A stretch of DNA of 64,000 nt, taken from assembly GCF_047495875.1 (NCBI RefSeq), contig NC_092460.1, forward strand, positions 42,016,073 to 42,080,072, written 5' to 3'. A program made the translations under genes and the position numbers. The notes under the pieces were generated by a model that saw only the letters and a list, made by a program, of their open reading frames with translations, was not told the origin of the DNA and did no database searches. Positions 21,741 through 34,647 of this stretch are shown here, one piece after another. Source of the DNA: Pithys albifrons albifrons (Eukaryota; Chordata; Aves; Passeriformes; Thamnophilidae). Numbering within the stretch: position 1 is the stretch's first letter; each line of letters starts with the position of its first letter.

Positions 21741-24700
21741 CAACGAAAAGTTGCACTTTGCGAGATGAGCTTCCCCTAAGGAACAAAGTTGCTTTTCACC
21801 GAGAAAGAAAGCTCCAGACCTGCATTCTCGAATGCATATGATTCACTTATCAAAGCCATAAAAAATATATGTCCTTATGCATTCTGTCTTGCAAGAATCA
21901 GCCGATTCTCTTGATAGCAACGAAAAGTTGCGCTTTGCGAGATGAGCTTCCCCTAAGGAACATGGTTGCTTTTCACCGAGAAAGAAAGATCCAGTCCTGG
22001 ATTCTCAGATGCATATGAGAATCTTTCTAAAGCCATAAGAAATATGTGTCCTGATACATTCTTTCTGGCAGGAATCGACTGTTTCACTTGTTAGCAGAAA
22101 AATGCTACTCTTTGCGAGCTGAACTTCCCCTAAGGAATAACTGTGCTTTCCATCCAGAAAGAGAGCTCCAGTCCTGGATTCTCTAATGCATGCGATTCAC
22201 TAACAAGAGCCATAAGAATACTGTGTCCTGATGCCTTCTGTCTGACAGGAATCGACTGTTTCACTTGTTAGCAAAGCAAAGTTGCACTTTGCTCGTTGAG
22301 CTTCCCCTAAGGAACAACAGTGCTTTGCATCCAGAAAGAGAGCTCCAGTCCTGGATTCTCTGATGCATGTGATTCACTAACCAGAGCCATAAGAATACTG
22401 TGTCCTGATGCCTTCTGTCTGACAGGAATCGACTGTTTCACTTGTTAGCAAAGCAGAGTTGCACTTTGCTATTGAGCTTCCCGTAAAGAAACAACAGTGC
22501 TTTGCACCATGAAAGCAAGCTCCAGCCCTGGAGTTTTAGATGCATATGATTTACTTTCCAAAACCATAAGAAATATGTGCCCTGATGTCTCCTGTCTGTC
22601 AGAAATCAAGAGTTTCACGTGTTAGAAGAGCAAAGGTGCACTTTGCGATAAGAGCTTCCCGTACGTAACAACTGTGTTTTTCACCAAGAAAGAAAGCTCC
22701 AGACCTGCATTCTCGAATGCATATGATTCACTTATCAAAGCCATAAGAAATATGTGTCCTTATGCCTTCTGTCTTGCAAGAATCAACTGTTTCTCTTGTT
22801 ATCAACGAAAAGTTGCACTTTGCGAGATGAGCTTCCCCTAAGGAACAAAGTTGTTTTTCACGGAGAAAGAAAGATCCAGGCCTGGATTCTCAGATGCATA
22901 TTATTCACTTATCAAAGCCATAAGAAATGTGTGTCCTTATGCCTTCTGTCTTACAAGAATCAGCTGTTTCTCTTGTTAGCAACGAAAAGTTGCACTTTGC
23001 GAGATGAGCTTCCCCTAAGGAACAACGCTGTTTCTCACCGAGAAAGAAAGATCCAGTCCTGGATTCACAGATGGATATGAGAATCTTTCTAAAGCCATAA
23101 GAAATGTGTGTCCTGATACATTCTTTCTGTCAGGAATCGACTGTTTCACTTGTTAGCAGAAAAATGCTACTCTTTGCGAGCTGAACTTCCCGTATGGAAC
23201 AACAGTGCTTTGCATCCAGAATGAGAGCTCCAGTCCTGGATTCTCTGATGCATGTGATTCACTAGCCAGAGCCATAACAATACTGTGTCCTGATGCTTTC
23301 TGTCTGACAGGAATCGACTGTTTCACTTGTTAGCAAAGCAAAGTTGCACTTTGCTCGTTGAGCTTCCCCTAAAGAACAATTGTGCTTTTCACCGTGAAAG
23401 CAAGCTCCAGCCCTGGAGTTTTAGATGCATATGATTTACTTTCCAAAACCATAACAAATATATGCCCTGATGTCTCCTGTCAGTCAGAAATCCAGAGTTC
23501 ACGTGTTAGAAGAGCAAAGGTGCACTTTGCGATAAGAGCTTCCCGTACGTAACAACTGTGTTTTTCACCAAGAAAGAAAGCTCCAGACCTGCATTCTCGA
23601 ATGCATATGATTCACTTATCGAAGCCATAAGAAATGTGTGTCCTTATGCTTTCTGTCTTGCAAGAATCAGCTGTTTCTCTTGTTAGCAACGAAAAGTTGT
23701 ACTTTGCGAGATGAGCTTCCCTTAAGGAACAAAGTTGTTTTTCACGGAGAAAGAAAGATCCAGGCCTGGATTCTCAGATGCATATTATTCACTTATCAAA
23801 GCCATAAGAAATGTGTGTCCTTATGCCTTCTGTCTTACAAGAATCAGCTGTTTCTCTTGTTAGCAACGAAAAGTTGCACTTTGCGAGATGAGCTTCCCCT
23901 AAGGACCAACGCTGTTTCTCACCGAGAAAGAAAGATCCAATCCTGGATTCTCAGATGTATATGAGAATCTTTCTAAAGCCATAAGAAATATGTGTCCTGA
24001 TACATTCTTTCTGGCAGGAATCGACTGTTTCACTTGTTAGCAGAAAAATGCTACTCTTTGCGAGCTGAACTTCCCCTAAAGAACGAATGCGCTTTGCATC
24101 CAGAAGGAGGGCTCCAGTCCTGGATTCTCTGATGCATGTGATTCACTAACCAGAGCCATAAGAATACTGTGTCCTGATGCCTTCTGTCTGAGAGGAATCG
24201 ACTGTTTCACTTGTTAGCAAAGCAGAGTTGCACTTTGCTATTGAGCTTCCCGTAAAGAAACAACAGTGCTTTGCACCATGAAAGCAAGCTCCAGCCCTGG
24301 AGTTTTAGATGCATATGATTTACTTTCCAAAACCATAAGAAATATGTGCCCTGATGTCTCCTGTCTGTCAGAAATCAAGAGTTTCACGTGTTAGAAGAGC
24401 AAAGGTGCACTTTGCGATAAGAGCTTCGCGTACGTAACAACTGTGTTTTTCACCAAGAAAGAAAGCTCCAGACCTGCATTCTCGAATGCATATGATTCAC
24501 TTATCAAAGCCATAAGAAATGTGTGTCCTTATGCCTTCTGTCTTGCAAGAATCAACTGTTTCTCTTGTTATCAACGAAAAGTTGCACTTTGCGAGATGAG
24601 CTTCCCCTAAGGAACAAAGTTGCTTTTCACCGAGAAAGAAAGCTCCAGACCTGCATTCTCGAATGCATATGATTCACTTATCAAAGCCATAAAAAATATA

Positions 24701-25453
24701 TGTCCTTATGCATTCTGTCTTGCAAGAATCAGCTGATTCTCTTGATAGCAACGAAAAGTTGCGCTTTGCGAGATGAGCTTCCCCTAAGGAACATGGTTGC
24801 TTTTCACCGAGAAAGAAAGATCCAGTCCTGGATTCTCAGATGCATATGAGAATCTTTCTAAAGCCATAAGAAATATGTGTCCTGATACATTCTTTCTGGC
24901 AGGAATCGACTGTTTCACTTGTTAGCAGAAAAATGCTACTCTTTGCGAGCTGAACTTCCCCTAAGGAATAACTGTGCTTTCCATCCAGAAAGAGAGCTCC
25001 AGTCCTGGATTCTCTAATGCATGTGATTCACTAACAAGAGCCATAAGAATACTGTGTCCTGATGCCTTCTGTCTGATAGGAATCGACTCTTTCACTTAGC
25101 AAATCAAAGTTGCACTTTGCTCGTTGACCTTCCCCTAAGGAACAACAGTGCTTTGCACAGTGAAAGCAAGCTCCAGCTCTGGAGTTTTAGATGCATATGA
25201 TTTACTTTCCAAAACCATAAGAAATATGTGCCCTGATGTCTCCTGTCTGTCAGAAATCAAGAGTTTCACGTGTTAGAAGAGCAAAGGTGCACTTTGCGAT
25301 AAGAGCTTCCCGTACGTAACAACTGTGTTTTTCACCAAGAAAGAAAGCTCCAGACCTGCATTCTCGAATGCATATGATTCACTTATCAAAGCCATAAGAA
25401 ATGTGTGTCCTTATGCCTTCTGTCTTGCAAGAATCAACTGTTTCTCTTGTTAT
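21741..25453 (+). repeat. 21-mer HOR variant (H-A-B-S2), unit 6
   Basis: Blocks are H 21741, A 22803, B 23687, S2 24572, total 3,713 bp, without S1. Private changes include tgtcagtcag near 23478 (usually tgtccgtcag) and ctgagagg near 24188 (usually ctgacagg). M16 here reads gataagagc, where most copies of M16 have gataggagc. Confidence 0.93.
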
Positions 25454-28400
25454 CAACGAAAAGTTGCACTTTGCGAGATGAGCTTCCCCTAAGGAACAAA
25501 GTTGCTTTTCACCGAGAAAGAAAGCTCCAGACCTGCATTCTCGAATGCATATGATTCACTTATCAAAGCCATAAAAAATATATGTCCTTATGCATTCTGT
25601 CTTGCAAGAATCAGCTGATTCTCTTGATAGCAACGAAAAGTTGCGCTTTGCGAGATGAGCTTCCCCTAAGGAACATGGTTGCTTTTCACCGAGAAAGAAA
25701 GATCCAGTCCTGGATTCTCAGATGCATATGAGAATCTTTCTAAAGCCATAAGAAATATGTGTCCTGATACATTCTTTCTGGCAGGAATCGACTGTTTCAC
25801 TTGTTAGCAGAAAAATGCTACTCTTTGCGAGCTGAACTTCCCCTAAGGAATAACTGTGCTTTCCATCCAGAAAGAGAGCTCCAGTCCTGGATTCTCTAAT
25901 GCATGTGATTCACTAACAAGAGCCATAAGAATACTGTGTCCTGATGCCTTCTGTCTGACAGGAATCGACTGTTTCACTTGTTAGCAAAGCAAAGTTGCAC
26001 TTTGCTCGTTGAGCTTCCCCTAAGGAACAACAGTGCTTTGCATCCAGAAAGAGAGCTCCAGTCCTGGATTCTCTGATGCATGTGATTCACTAACCAGAGC
26101 CATAAGAATACTGTGTCCTGATGCCTTCTGTCTGACAGGAATCGACTGTTTCACTTGTTAGCAAAGCAGAGTTGCACTTTGCTATTGAGCTTCCCGTAAA
26201 GAAACAACAGTGCTTTGCACCATGAAAGCAAGCTCCAGCCCTGGAGTTTTAGATGCATATGATTTACTTTCCAAAACCATAAGAAATATGTGCCCTGATG
26301 TCTCCTGTCTGTCAGAAATCAAGAGTTTCACGTGTTAGAAGAGCAAAGGTGCACTTTGCGATAAGAGCTTCCCCTACGTAACAACTGTGTTTTTCACCAA
26401 GAAAGAAAGCTCCAGACCTGCATTCTCGAATGCATATGATTCACTTATCAAAGCCATAAGAAATATGTGTCCTTATGCCTTCTGTCTTGCAAGAATCAAC
26501 TGTTTCTCTTGTTATCAACGAAAAGTTGCACTTTGCGAGATGAGCTTCCCCTAAGGAACAAAGTTGTTTTTCACGGAGAAAGAAAGATCCAGGCCTGGAT
26601 TCTCAGATGCATATTATTCACTTATCAAAGCCATAAGAAATGTGTGTCCTTATGCCTTCTGTCTTACAAGAATCAGCTGTTTCTCTTGTTAGCAACGAAA
26701 AGTTGCACTTTGCGAGATGAGCTTCCCCTAAGGAACAACGCTGTTTCTCACCGAGAAAGAAAGATCCAGTCCTGGATTCTCAGATGGATATGAGAATCTT
26801 TCTAAAGCCATAAGAAATGTGTGTCCTGATACATTCTTTCTGTCAGGAATCGACTGTTTCACTTGTTAGCAGAAAAATGCTACTCTTTGCGAGCTGAACT
26901 TCCCGTATGGAACAACAGTGCTTTGCATCCAGAATGAGAGCTCCAGTCCTGGACTCTCTGATGCATGTGATTCACTAGCCAGAGCCATAACAATACTGTG
27001 TCCTGATGCTTTCTGTCTGACAGGAATCGACTGTTTCACTTGTTAGCAAAGCAAAGTTGCACTTTGCTCGTTGAGCTTCCCCTAAAGAACAATTGTGCTT
27101 TTCACCGTGAAAGCAAGCTCCAGCCCTGGAGTTTTAGATGCATATGATTTACTTTCCAAAACCATAACAAATATATGCCCTGATGTCTCCTGTCCGTCAG
27201 AAATCCAGAGTTCACGTGTTAGAAGAGCAAAGGTGCACTTTGCGATAGGAGCTTCCCGTACGTAACAACTGTGTTTTTCACCAAGAAAGAAAGCTCCAGA
27301 CCTGCATTCTCGAATGCATATGATTCACTTATCGAAGCCATAAGAAATGTGTGTCCTTATGCTTTCTGTCTTGCAAGAATCAGCTGTTTCTCTTGTTAGC
27401 AACGAAAAGTTGTACTTTGCGAGATGAGCTTCCCTTAAGGAACAAAGTTGTTTTTCACGGAGAAAGAAAGATCCAGGCCTGGATTCTCAGATGCATATTA
27501 TTCACTTATCAAAGCCATAAGAAATGTGTGTCCTTATGCCTTCTGTCTTACAAGAATCAGCTGTTTCTCTTGTTAGCAACGAAAAGTTGCACTTTGCGAG
27601 ATGAGCTTCCCCTAAGGACCAACGCTGTTTCTCACCGAGAAAGAAAGATCCAATCCTGGATTCTCAGATGTATATGAGAATCTTTCTAAAGCCATAAGAA
27701 ATATGTGTCCTGATACATTCTTTCTGGCAGGAATCGACTGTTTCACTTGTTAGCAGAAAAATGCTACTCTTTGCGAGCTGAACTTCCCCTAAAGAACGAA
27801 TGCGCTTTGCATCCAGAAGGAGGGCTCCAGTCCTGGATTCTCTGATGCATGTGATTCACTAACCAGAGCCATAAGAATACTGTGTCCTGATGCCTTCTGT
27901 CTGACAGGAATCGACTGTTTCACTTGTTAGCAAAGCAGAGTTGCACTTTGCTATTGAGCTTCCCGTAAAGAAACAACAGTGCTTTGCACCATGAAAGCAA
28001 GCTCCAGCCCTGGAGTTTTAGATGCATATGATTTACTTTCCAAAACCATAAGAAATATGTGCCCTGATGTCTCCTGTCTGTCAGAAATCAAGAGTTTCAC
28101 GTGTTAGAAGAGCAAAGGTGCACTTTGCGATAAGAGCTTCGCGTACGTAACAACTGTGTTTTTCACCAAGAAAGAAAGCTCCAGACCTGCATTCTCGAAT
28201 GCATATGATTCACTTATCAAAGCCATAAGAAATGTGTGTCCTTATGCCTTCTGTCTTGCAAGAATCAACTGTTTCTCTTGTTATCAACGAAAAGTTGCAC
28301 TTTGCGAGATGAGCTTCCCCTAAGGAACAAAGTTGCTTTTCACCGAGAAAGAAAGCTCCAGACCTGCATTCTCGAATGCATATGATTCACTTATCAAAGC

Positions 28401-30048
28401 CATAAAAAATATATGTCCTTATGCATTCTGTCTTGCAAGAATCAGCTGATTCTCTTGATAGCAACGAAAAGTTGCGCTTTGCGAGATGAGCTTCCCCTAA
28501 GGAACATGGTTGCTTTTCACCGAGAAAGAAAGATCCAGTCCTGGATTCTCAGATGCATATGAGAATCTTTCTAAAGCCATAAGAAATATGTGTCCTGATA
28601 CATTCTTTCTGGCAGGAATCGACTGTTTCACTTGTTAGCAGAAAAATGCTACTCTTTGCGAGCTGAACTTCCCCTAAGGAATAACTGTGCTTTCCATCCA
28701 GAAAGAGAGCTCCAGTCCTGGATTCTCTAATGCATGTGATTCACTAACAAGAGCCATAAGAATACTGTGTCCTGATGCCTTCTGTCTGATAGGAATCGAC
28801 TCTTTCACTTAGCAAATCAAAGTTGCACTTTGCTCGTTGACCTTCCCCTAAGGAACAACAGTGCTTTGCACAGTGAAAGCAAGCTCCAGCTCTGGAGTTT
28901 TAGATGCATATGATTTACTTTCCAAAACCATAAGAAATATGTGCCCTGATGTCTCCTGTCTGTCAGAAATCAAGAGTTTCACGTGTTAGAAGAGCAAAGG
29001 TGCACTTTGCGATAAGAGCTTCCCGTACGTAACAACTGTGTTTTTCACCAAGAAAGAAAGCTCCAGACCTGCATTCTCGAATGCATATGATTCACTTATC
29101 AAAGCCATAAGAAATGTGTGTCCTTATGCCTTCTGTCTTGCAAGAATCAACTGTTTCTCTTGTTATCAACGAAAAGTTGCACTTTGCGAGATGAGCTTCC
29201 CCTAAGGAACAAAGTTGCTTTTCACCGAGAAAGAAAGCTCCAGACCTGCATTCTCGAATGCATATGATTCACTTATCAAAGCCATAAAAAATATATGTCC
29301 TTATGCATTCTGTCTTGCAAGAATCAGCTGATTCTCTTGATAGCAACGAAAAGTTGCGCTTTGCGAGATGAGCTTCCCCTAAGGAACATGGTTGCTTTTC
29401 ACCGAGAAAGAAAGATCCAGTCCTGGATTCTCAGATGCATATGAGAATCTTTCTAAAGCCATAAGAAATATGTGTCCTGATACATTCTTTCTGGCAGGAA
29501 TCGACTGTTTCACTTGTTAGCAGAAAAATGCTACTCTTTGCGAGCTGAACTTCCCCTAAGGAATAACTGTGCTTTCCATCCAGAAAGAGAGCTTTAGTCC
29601 TGGATTCTCTAATGCATGTGATTCACTAACAAGAGCCATAAGAATACTGTGTCCTGATGCCTTCTGTCTGATAGGAATCGACTCTTTCACTTAGCAAATC
29701 AAAGTTGCACTTTGCTCGTTGACCTTCCCCTAAGGAACAACAGTGCTTTGCACAGTGAAAGCAAGCTCCAGCTCTGGAGTTTTAGATGCATATGATTTAC
29801 TTTCCAAAACCATAAGAAATATGTGCCCTGATGTCTCCTGTCTGTCAGAAATCAAGAGTTTCACGTGTTAGAAGAGCAAAGGTGCACTTTGCGATAAGAG
29901 CTTCCCGTACGTAACAACTGTGTTTTTCACCAAGAAAGAAAGCTCCAGACCTGCATTCTCGAATGCATATGATTCACTTATCAAAGCCATAAGAAATGTG
30001 TGTCCTTATGCCTTCTGTCTTGCAAGAATCAACTGTTTCTCTTGTTAT
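25454..30048 (+). repeat. 26-mer HOR, unit 7
   Basis: Blocks are H 25454, A 26516, B 27400, S2 28285, S1 29167, total 4,595 bp. The block order is canonical. The A block shares tcagatgg plus ggactctc (near 26950) with the A block at 15731, 10,785 bp upstream. Confidence 0.94.
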
Positions 30049-31110
30049 CAACGAAAAGTTGCGCTTTGCGAGATGAGCTTTCCCTAAGGAACAAGGTTGC
30101 TTTTCACCGAGAAAGAAAGCTCCAGACCTGCATTCTCGAATGCATATGATTCACTTATCAAAGCCATAAAAAATATATGTCCTTATGCATTCTGTCTTGC
30201 AAGAATCAGCTGATTCTCTTGATAGCAACGAAAAGTTGCGCTTTGCGAGATGAGCTTCCCCTAAGGAACATGGTTGCTTTTCACCGAGAAAGAAAGATCC
30301 AGTCCTGGATTCTCAGATGCATATGAGAATCTTTCTAAAGCCATAAGAAATATGTGTCCTGATACATTCTTTCTGGCAGGAATCGACTGTTTCACTTGTT
30401 AGCAGAAAAATGCTACTCTTTGCGAGCTGAACTTCCCCTAAGGAATAACTGTGCTTTCCATCCAGAAAGAGAGCTCCAGTCCTGGATTCTCTAATGCATG
30501 CGATTCACTAACAAGAGCCATAAGAATACTGTGTCCTGATGCCTTCTGTCTGACAGGAATCGACTGTTTCACTTGTTAGCAAAGCAAAGTTGCACTTTGC
30601 TCGTTGAGCTTCCCCTAAGGAACAACAGTGCTTTGCATCCAGAAAGAGAGCTCCAGTCCTGGATTCTCTGATGCATGTGATTCACTAACCAGAGCCATAA
30701 GAATACTGTGTCCTGATGCCTTCTGTCTGACAGGAATCGACTGTTTCACTTGTTAGCAAAGCAGAGTTGCACTTTGCTATTGAGCTTCCCGTAAAGAAAC
30801 AACAGTGCTTTGCACCATGAAAGCAAGCTCCAGCCCTGGAGTTTTAGATGCATATGATTTACTTTCCAAAACCATAAGAAATATGTGCCCTGATGTCTCC
30901 TGTCTGTCAGAAATCAAGAGTTTCACGTGTTAGAAGAGCAAAGGTGCACTTTGCGATAAGAGCTTCCCGTACGTAACAACTGTGTTTTTCACCAAGAAAG
31001 AAAGCTCCAGACCTGCATTCTCGAATGCATATGATTCACTTATCAAAGCCATAAGAAATATGTGTCCTTATGCCTTCTGTCTTGCAAGAATCAACTGTTT
31101 CTCTTGTTAT

Positions 31111-33762
31111 CAACGAAAAGTTGCACTTTGCGAGATGAGCTTCCCCTAAGGAACAAAGTTGTTTTTCACGGAGAAAGAAAGATCCAGGCCTGGATTCTCA
31201 GATGCATATTATTCACTTATCAAAGCCATAAGAAATGTGTGTCCTTATGCCTTCTGTCTTACAAGAATCAGCTGTTTCTCTTGTTAGCAACGAAAAGTTG
31301 CACTTTGCGAGATGAGCTTCCCCTAGGAACAACGCTGTTTCTCACCGAGAAAGAAAGATCCAGTCCTGGATTCACAGATGGATATGAGAATCTTTCTAAA
31401 GCCATAAGAAATGTGTGTCCTGATACATTCTTTCTGTCAGGAATCGACTGTTTCACTTGTTAGCAGAAAAATGCTACTCTTTGCGAGCTGAACTTCCCGT
31501 ATGGAACAACAGTGCTTTGCATCCAGAATGAGAGCTCCAGTCCTGGATTCTCTGATGCATGTGATTCACTAGCCAGAGCCATAACAATACTGTGTCCTGA
31601 TGCTTTCTGTCTGACAGGAATCGACTGTTTCACTTGTTAGCAAAGCAAAGTTGCACTTTGCTCGTTGAGCTTCCCCTAAAGAACAATTGTGCTTTTCACC
31701 GTGAAAGCAAGCTCCAGCCCTGGAGTTTTAGATGCATATGATTTACTTTCCAAAACCATAACAAATATATGCCCTGATGTCTCCTGTCCGTCAGAAATCC
31801 AGAGTTCACGTGTTAGAAGAGCAAAGGTGCACTTTGCGATAGGAGCTTCCCGTACGTAACAACTGTGTTTTTCACCAAGAAAGAAAGCTCCAGACCTGCA
31901 TTCTCGAATGCATATGATTCACTTATCGAAGCCATAAGAAATGTGTGTCCTTATGCTTTCTGTCTTGCAAGAATCAGCTGTTTCTCTTGTTAGCAACGAA
32001 AAGTTGTACTTTGCGAGATGAGCTTCCCTTAAGGAACAAAGTTGTTTTTCACGGAGAAAGAAAGATCCAGGCCTGGATTCTCAGATGCATATTATTCACT
32101 TATCAAAGCCATAAGAAATGTGTGTCCTTATGCCTTCTGTCTTACAAGAATCAGCTGTTTCTCTTGTTAGCAACGAAAAGTTGCACTTTGCGAGATGAGC
32201 TTCCCCTAAGGACCAACGCTGTTTCTCACCGAGAAAGAAAGATCCAATCCTGGATTCTCAGATGTATATGAGAATCTTTCTAAAGCCATAAGAAATATGT
32301 GTCCTGATACATTCTTTCTGGCAGGAATCGACTGTTTCACTTGTTAGCAGAAAAATGCTACTCTTTGCGAGCTGAACTTCCCCTAAAGAACGAATGCGCT
32401 TTGCATCCAGAAGGAGGGCTCCAGTCCTGGATTCTCTGATGCATGTGATTCACTAACCAGAGCCATAAGAATACTGTGTCCTGATGCCTTCTGTCTGACA
32501 GGAATCGACTGTTTCACTTGTTAGCAAAGCAGAGTTGCACTTTGCTATTGAGCTTCCCGTAAAGAAACAACAGTGCTTTGCACCATGAAAGCAAGCTCCA
32601 GCCCTGGAGTTTTAGATGCATATGATTTACTTTCCAAAACCATAAGAAATATGTGCCCTGATGTCTCCTGTCTGTCAGAAATCAAGAGTTTCACGTGTTA
32701 GAAGAGCAAAGGTGCACTTTGCGATAAGAGCTTCCCCTACGTAACAACTGTGTTTTTCACCAAGAAAGAAAGCTCCAGACCTGCATTCTCGAATGCATAT
32801 GATTCACTTATCAAAGCCATAAGAAATATGTGTCCTTATGCCTTCTGTCTTGCAAGAATCAACTGTTTCTCTTGTTATCAACGAAAAGTTGCACTTTGCG
32901 AGATGAGCTTCCCCTAAGGAACAAAGTTGTTTTTCACGGAGAAAGAAAGATCCAGGCCTGGATTCTCAGATGCATATTATTCACTTATCAAAGCCATAAG
33001 AAATGTGTGTCCTTATGCCTTCTGTCTTACAAGAATCAGCTGTTTCTCTTGTTAGCAACGAAAAGTTGCACTTTGCGAGATGAGCTTCCCCTAAGGACCA
33101 ACGCTGTTTCTCACCGAGAAAGAAAGATCCAGTCCTGGATTCACAGATGGATATGAGAATCTTTCTAACGCCATAAGAAATGTGTGTCCTGATACATTCT
33201 TTCTGTCAGGAATCGACTGTTTCACTTGTTAGCAGAAAAATGCTACTCTTTGCGAGCTGAACTTCCCGTATGGAACAACAGTGCTTTGCATCCAGAATGA
33301 GAGCTCCAGTCCTGGATTCTCTGATGCATGTGATTCACTAGCCAGAGCCATAACAATACTGTGTCCTGATGCTTTCTGTCTGACAGGAATCGACTGTTTC
33401 ACTTGTTAGCAAAGCAAAGTTGCACTTTGCTCGTTGAGCTTCCCCTAAAGAACAATTGTGCTTTTCACCGTGAAAGCAAGCTCCAGCCCTGGAGTTTTAG
33501 ATGCATATGATTTACTTTCCAAAACCATAACAAATATATGCCCTGATGTCTCCTGTCCGTCAGAAATCCAGAGTTCACGTGTTAGAAGAGCAAAGGTGCA
33601 CTTTGCGATAGGAGCTTCCCGTACGTAACAACTGTGTTTTTCACCAAGAAAGAAAGCTCCAGACCTGCATTCTCGAATGCATATGATTCACTTATCGAAG
33701 CCATAAGAAATGTGTGTCCTTATGCTTTCTGTCTTGCAAGAATCAGCTGTTTCTCTTGTTAG
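31111..33762 (+). repeat. Duplicated A+B decamer with M11-type bridge
   Basis: Two A blocks (31111 and 32879) lie 1,768 bp apart. The monomer closing the first B block (32702-32878) has cccctacg and aaatatgtg, which are M11 markers and not the M21 marker gcgtacg. Exchange between M20 and the near-identical M10, or nearby, would produce exactly this ten-monomer duplication. The first A block also has a 1-bp deletion (cttcccctagg near 31320), and its length is 883 instead of 884 bp. Confidence 0.88.
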
Positions 33763-34647
33763 CAACGAAAAGTTGTACTTTGCGAGATGAGCTTCCCTTA
33801 AGGAACAAAGTTGTTTTTCACGGAGAAAGAAAGATCCAGGCCTGGATTCTCAGATGCATATTATTCACTTATCAAAGCCATAAGAAATGTGTGTCCTTAT
33901 GCCTTCTGTCTTACAAGAATCAGCTGTTTCTCTTGTTAGCAACGAAAAGTTGCACTTTGCGAGATGAGCTTCCCCTAAGGACCAACGCTGTTTCTCACCG
34001 AGAAAGAAAGATCCAATCCTGGATTCTCAGATGTATATGAGAATCTTTCTAAAGCCATAAGAAATATGTGTCCTGATACATTCTTTCTGGCAGGAATCGA
34101 CTGTTTCACTTGTTAGCAGAAAAATGCTACTCTTTGCGAGCTGAACTTCCCCTAAAGAACGAATGCGCTTTGCATCCAGAAGGAGGGCTCCAGTCCTGGA
34201 TTCTCTGATGCATGTGATTCACTAACCAGAGCCATAAGAATACTGTGTCCTGATGCCTTCTGTCTGACAGGAATCGACTGTTTCACTTGTTAGCAAAGCA
34301 GAGTTGCACTTTGCTATTGAGCTTCCCGTAAAGAAACAACAGTGCTTTGCACCATGAAAGCAAGCTCCAGCCCTGGAGTTTTAGATGCATATGATTTACT
34401 TTCCAAAACCATAAGAAATATGTGCCCTGATGTCTCCTGTCTGTCAGAAATCAAGAGTTTCACGTGTTAGAAGAGCAAAGGTGCACTTTGCGATAAGAGC
34501 TTCGCGTACGTAACAACTGTGTTTTTCACCAAGAAAGAAAGCTCCAGACCTGCATTCTCGAATGCATATGATTCACTTATCAAAGCCATAAGAAATGTGT
34601 GTCCTTATGCCTTCTGTCTTGCAAGAATCAACTGTTTCTCTTGTTAT

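Noticed and set aside
31268..31456. 62-codon open frame on the minus strand
   Set aside because: It depends on the same private 1-bp deletion and lies fully inside satellite monomers.
31062..31463. Longer 133-codon open frame
   Set aside because: It results from a 1-bp deletion in the satellite (cttcccctagg near 31320) that shifts the frame past the usual stop. It is not a gene.
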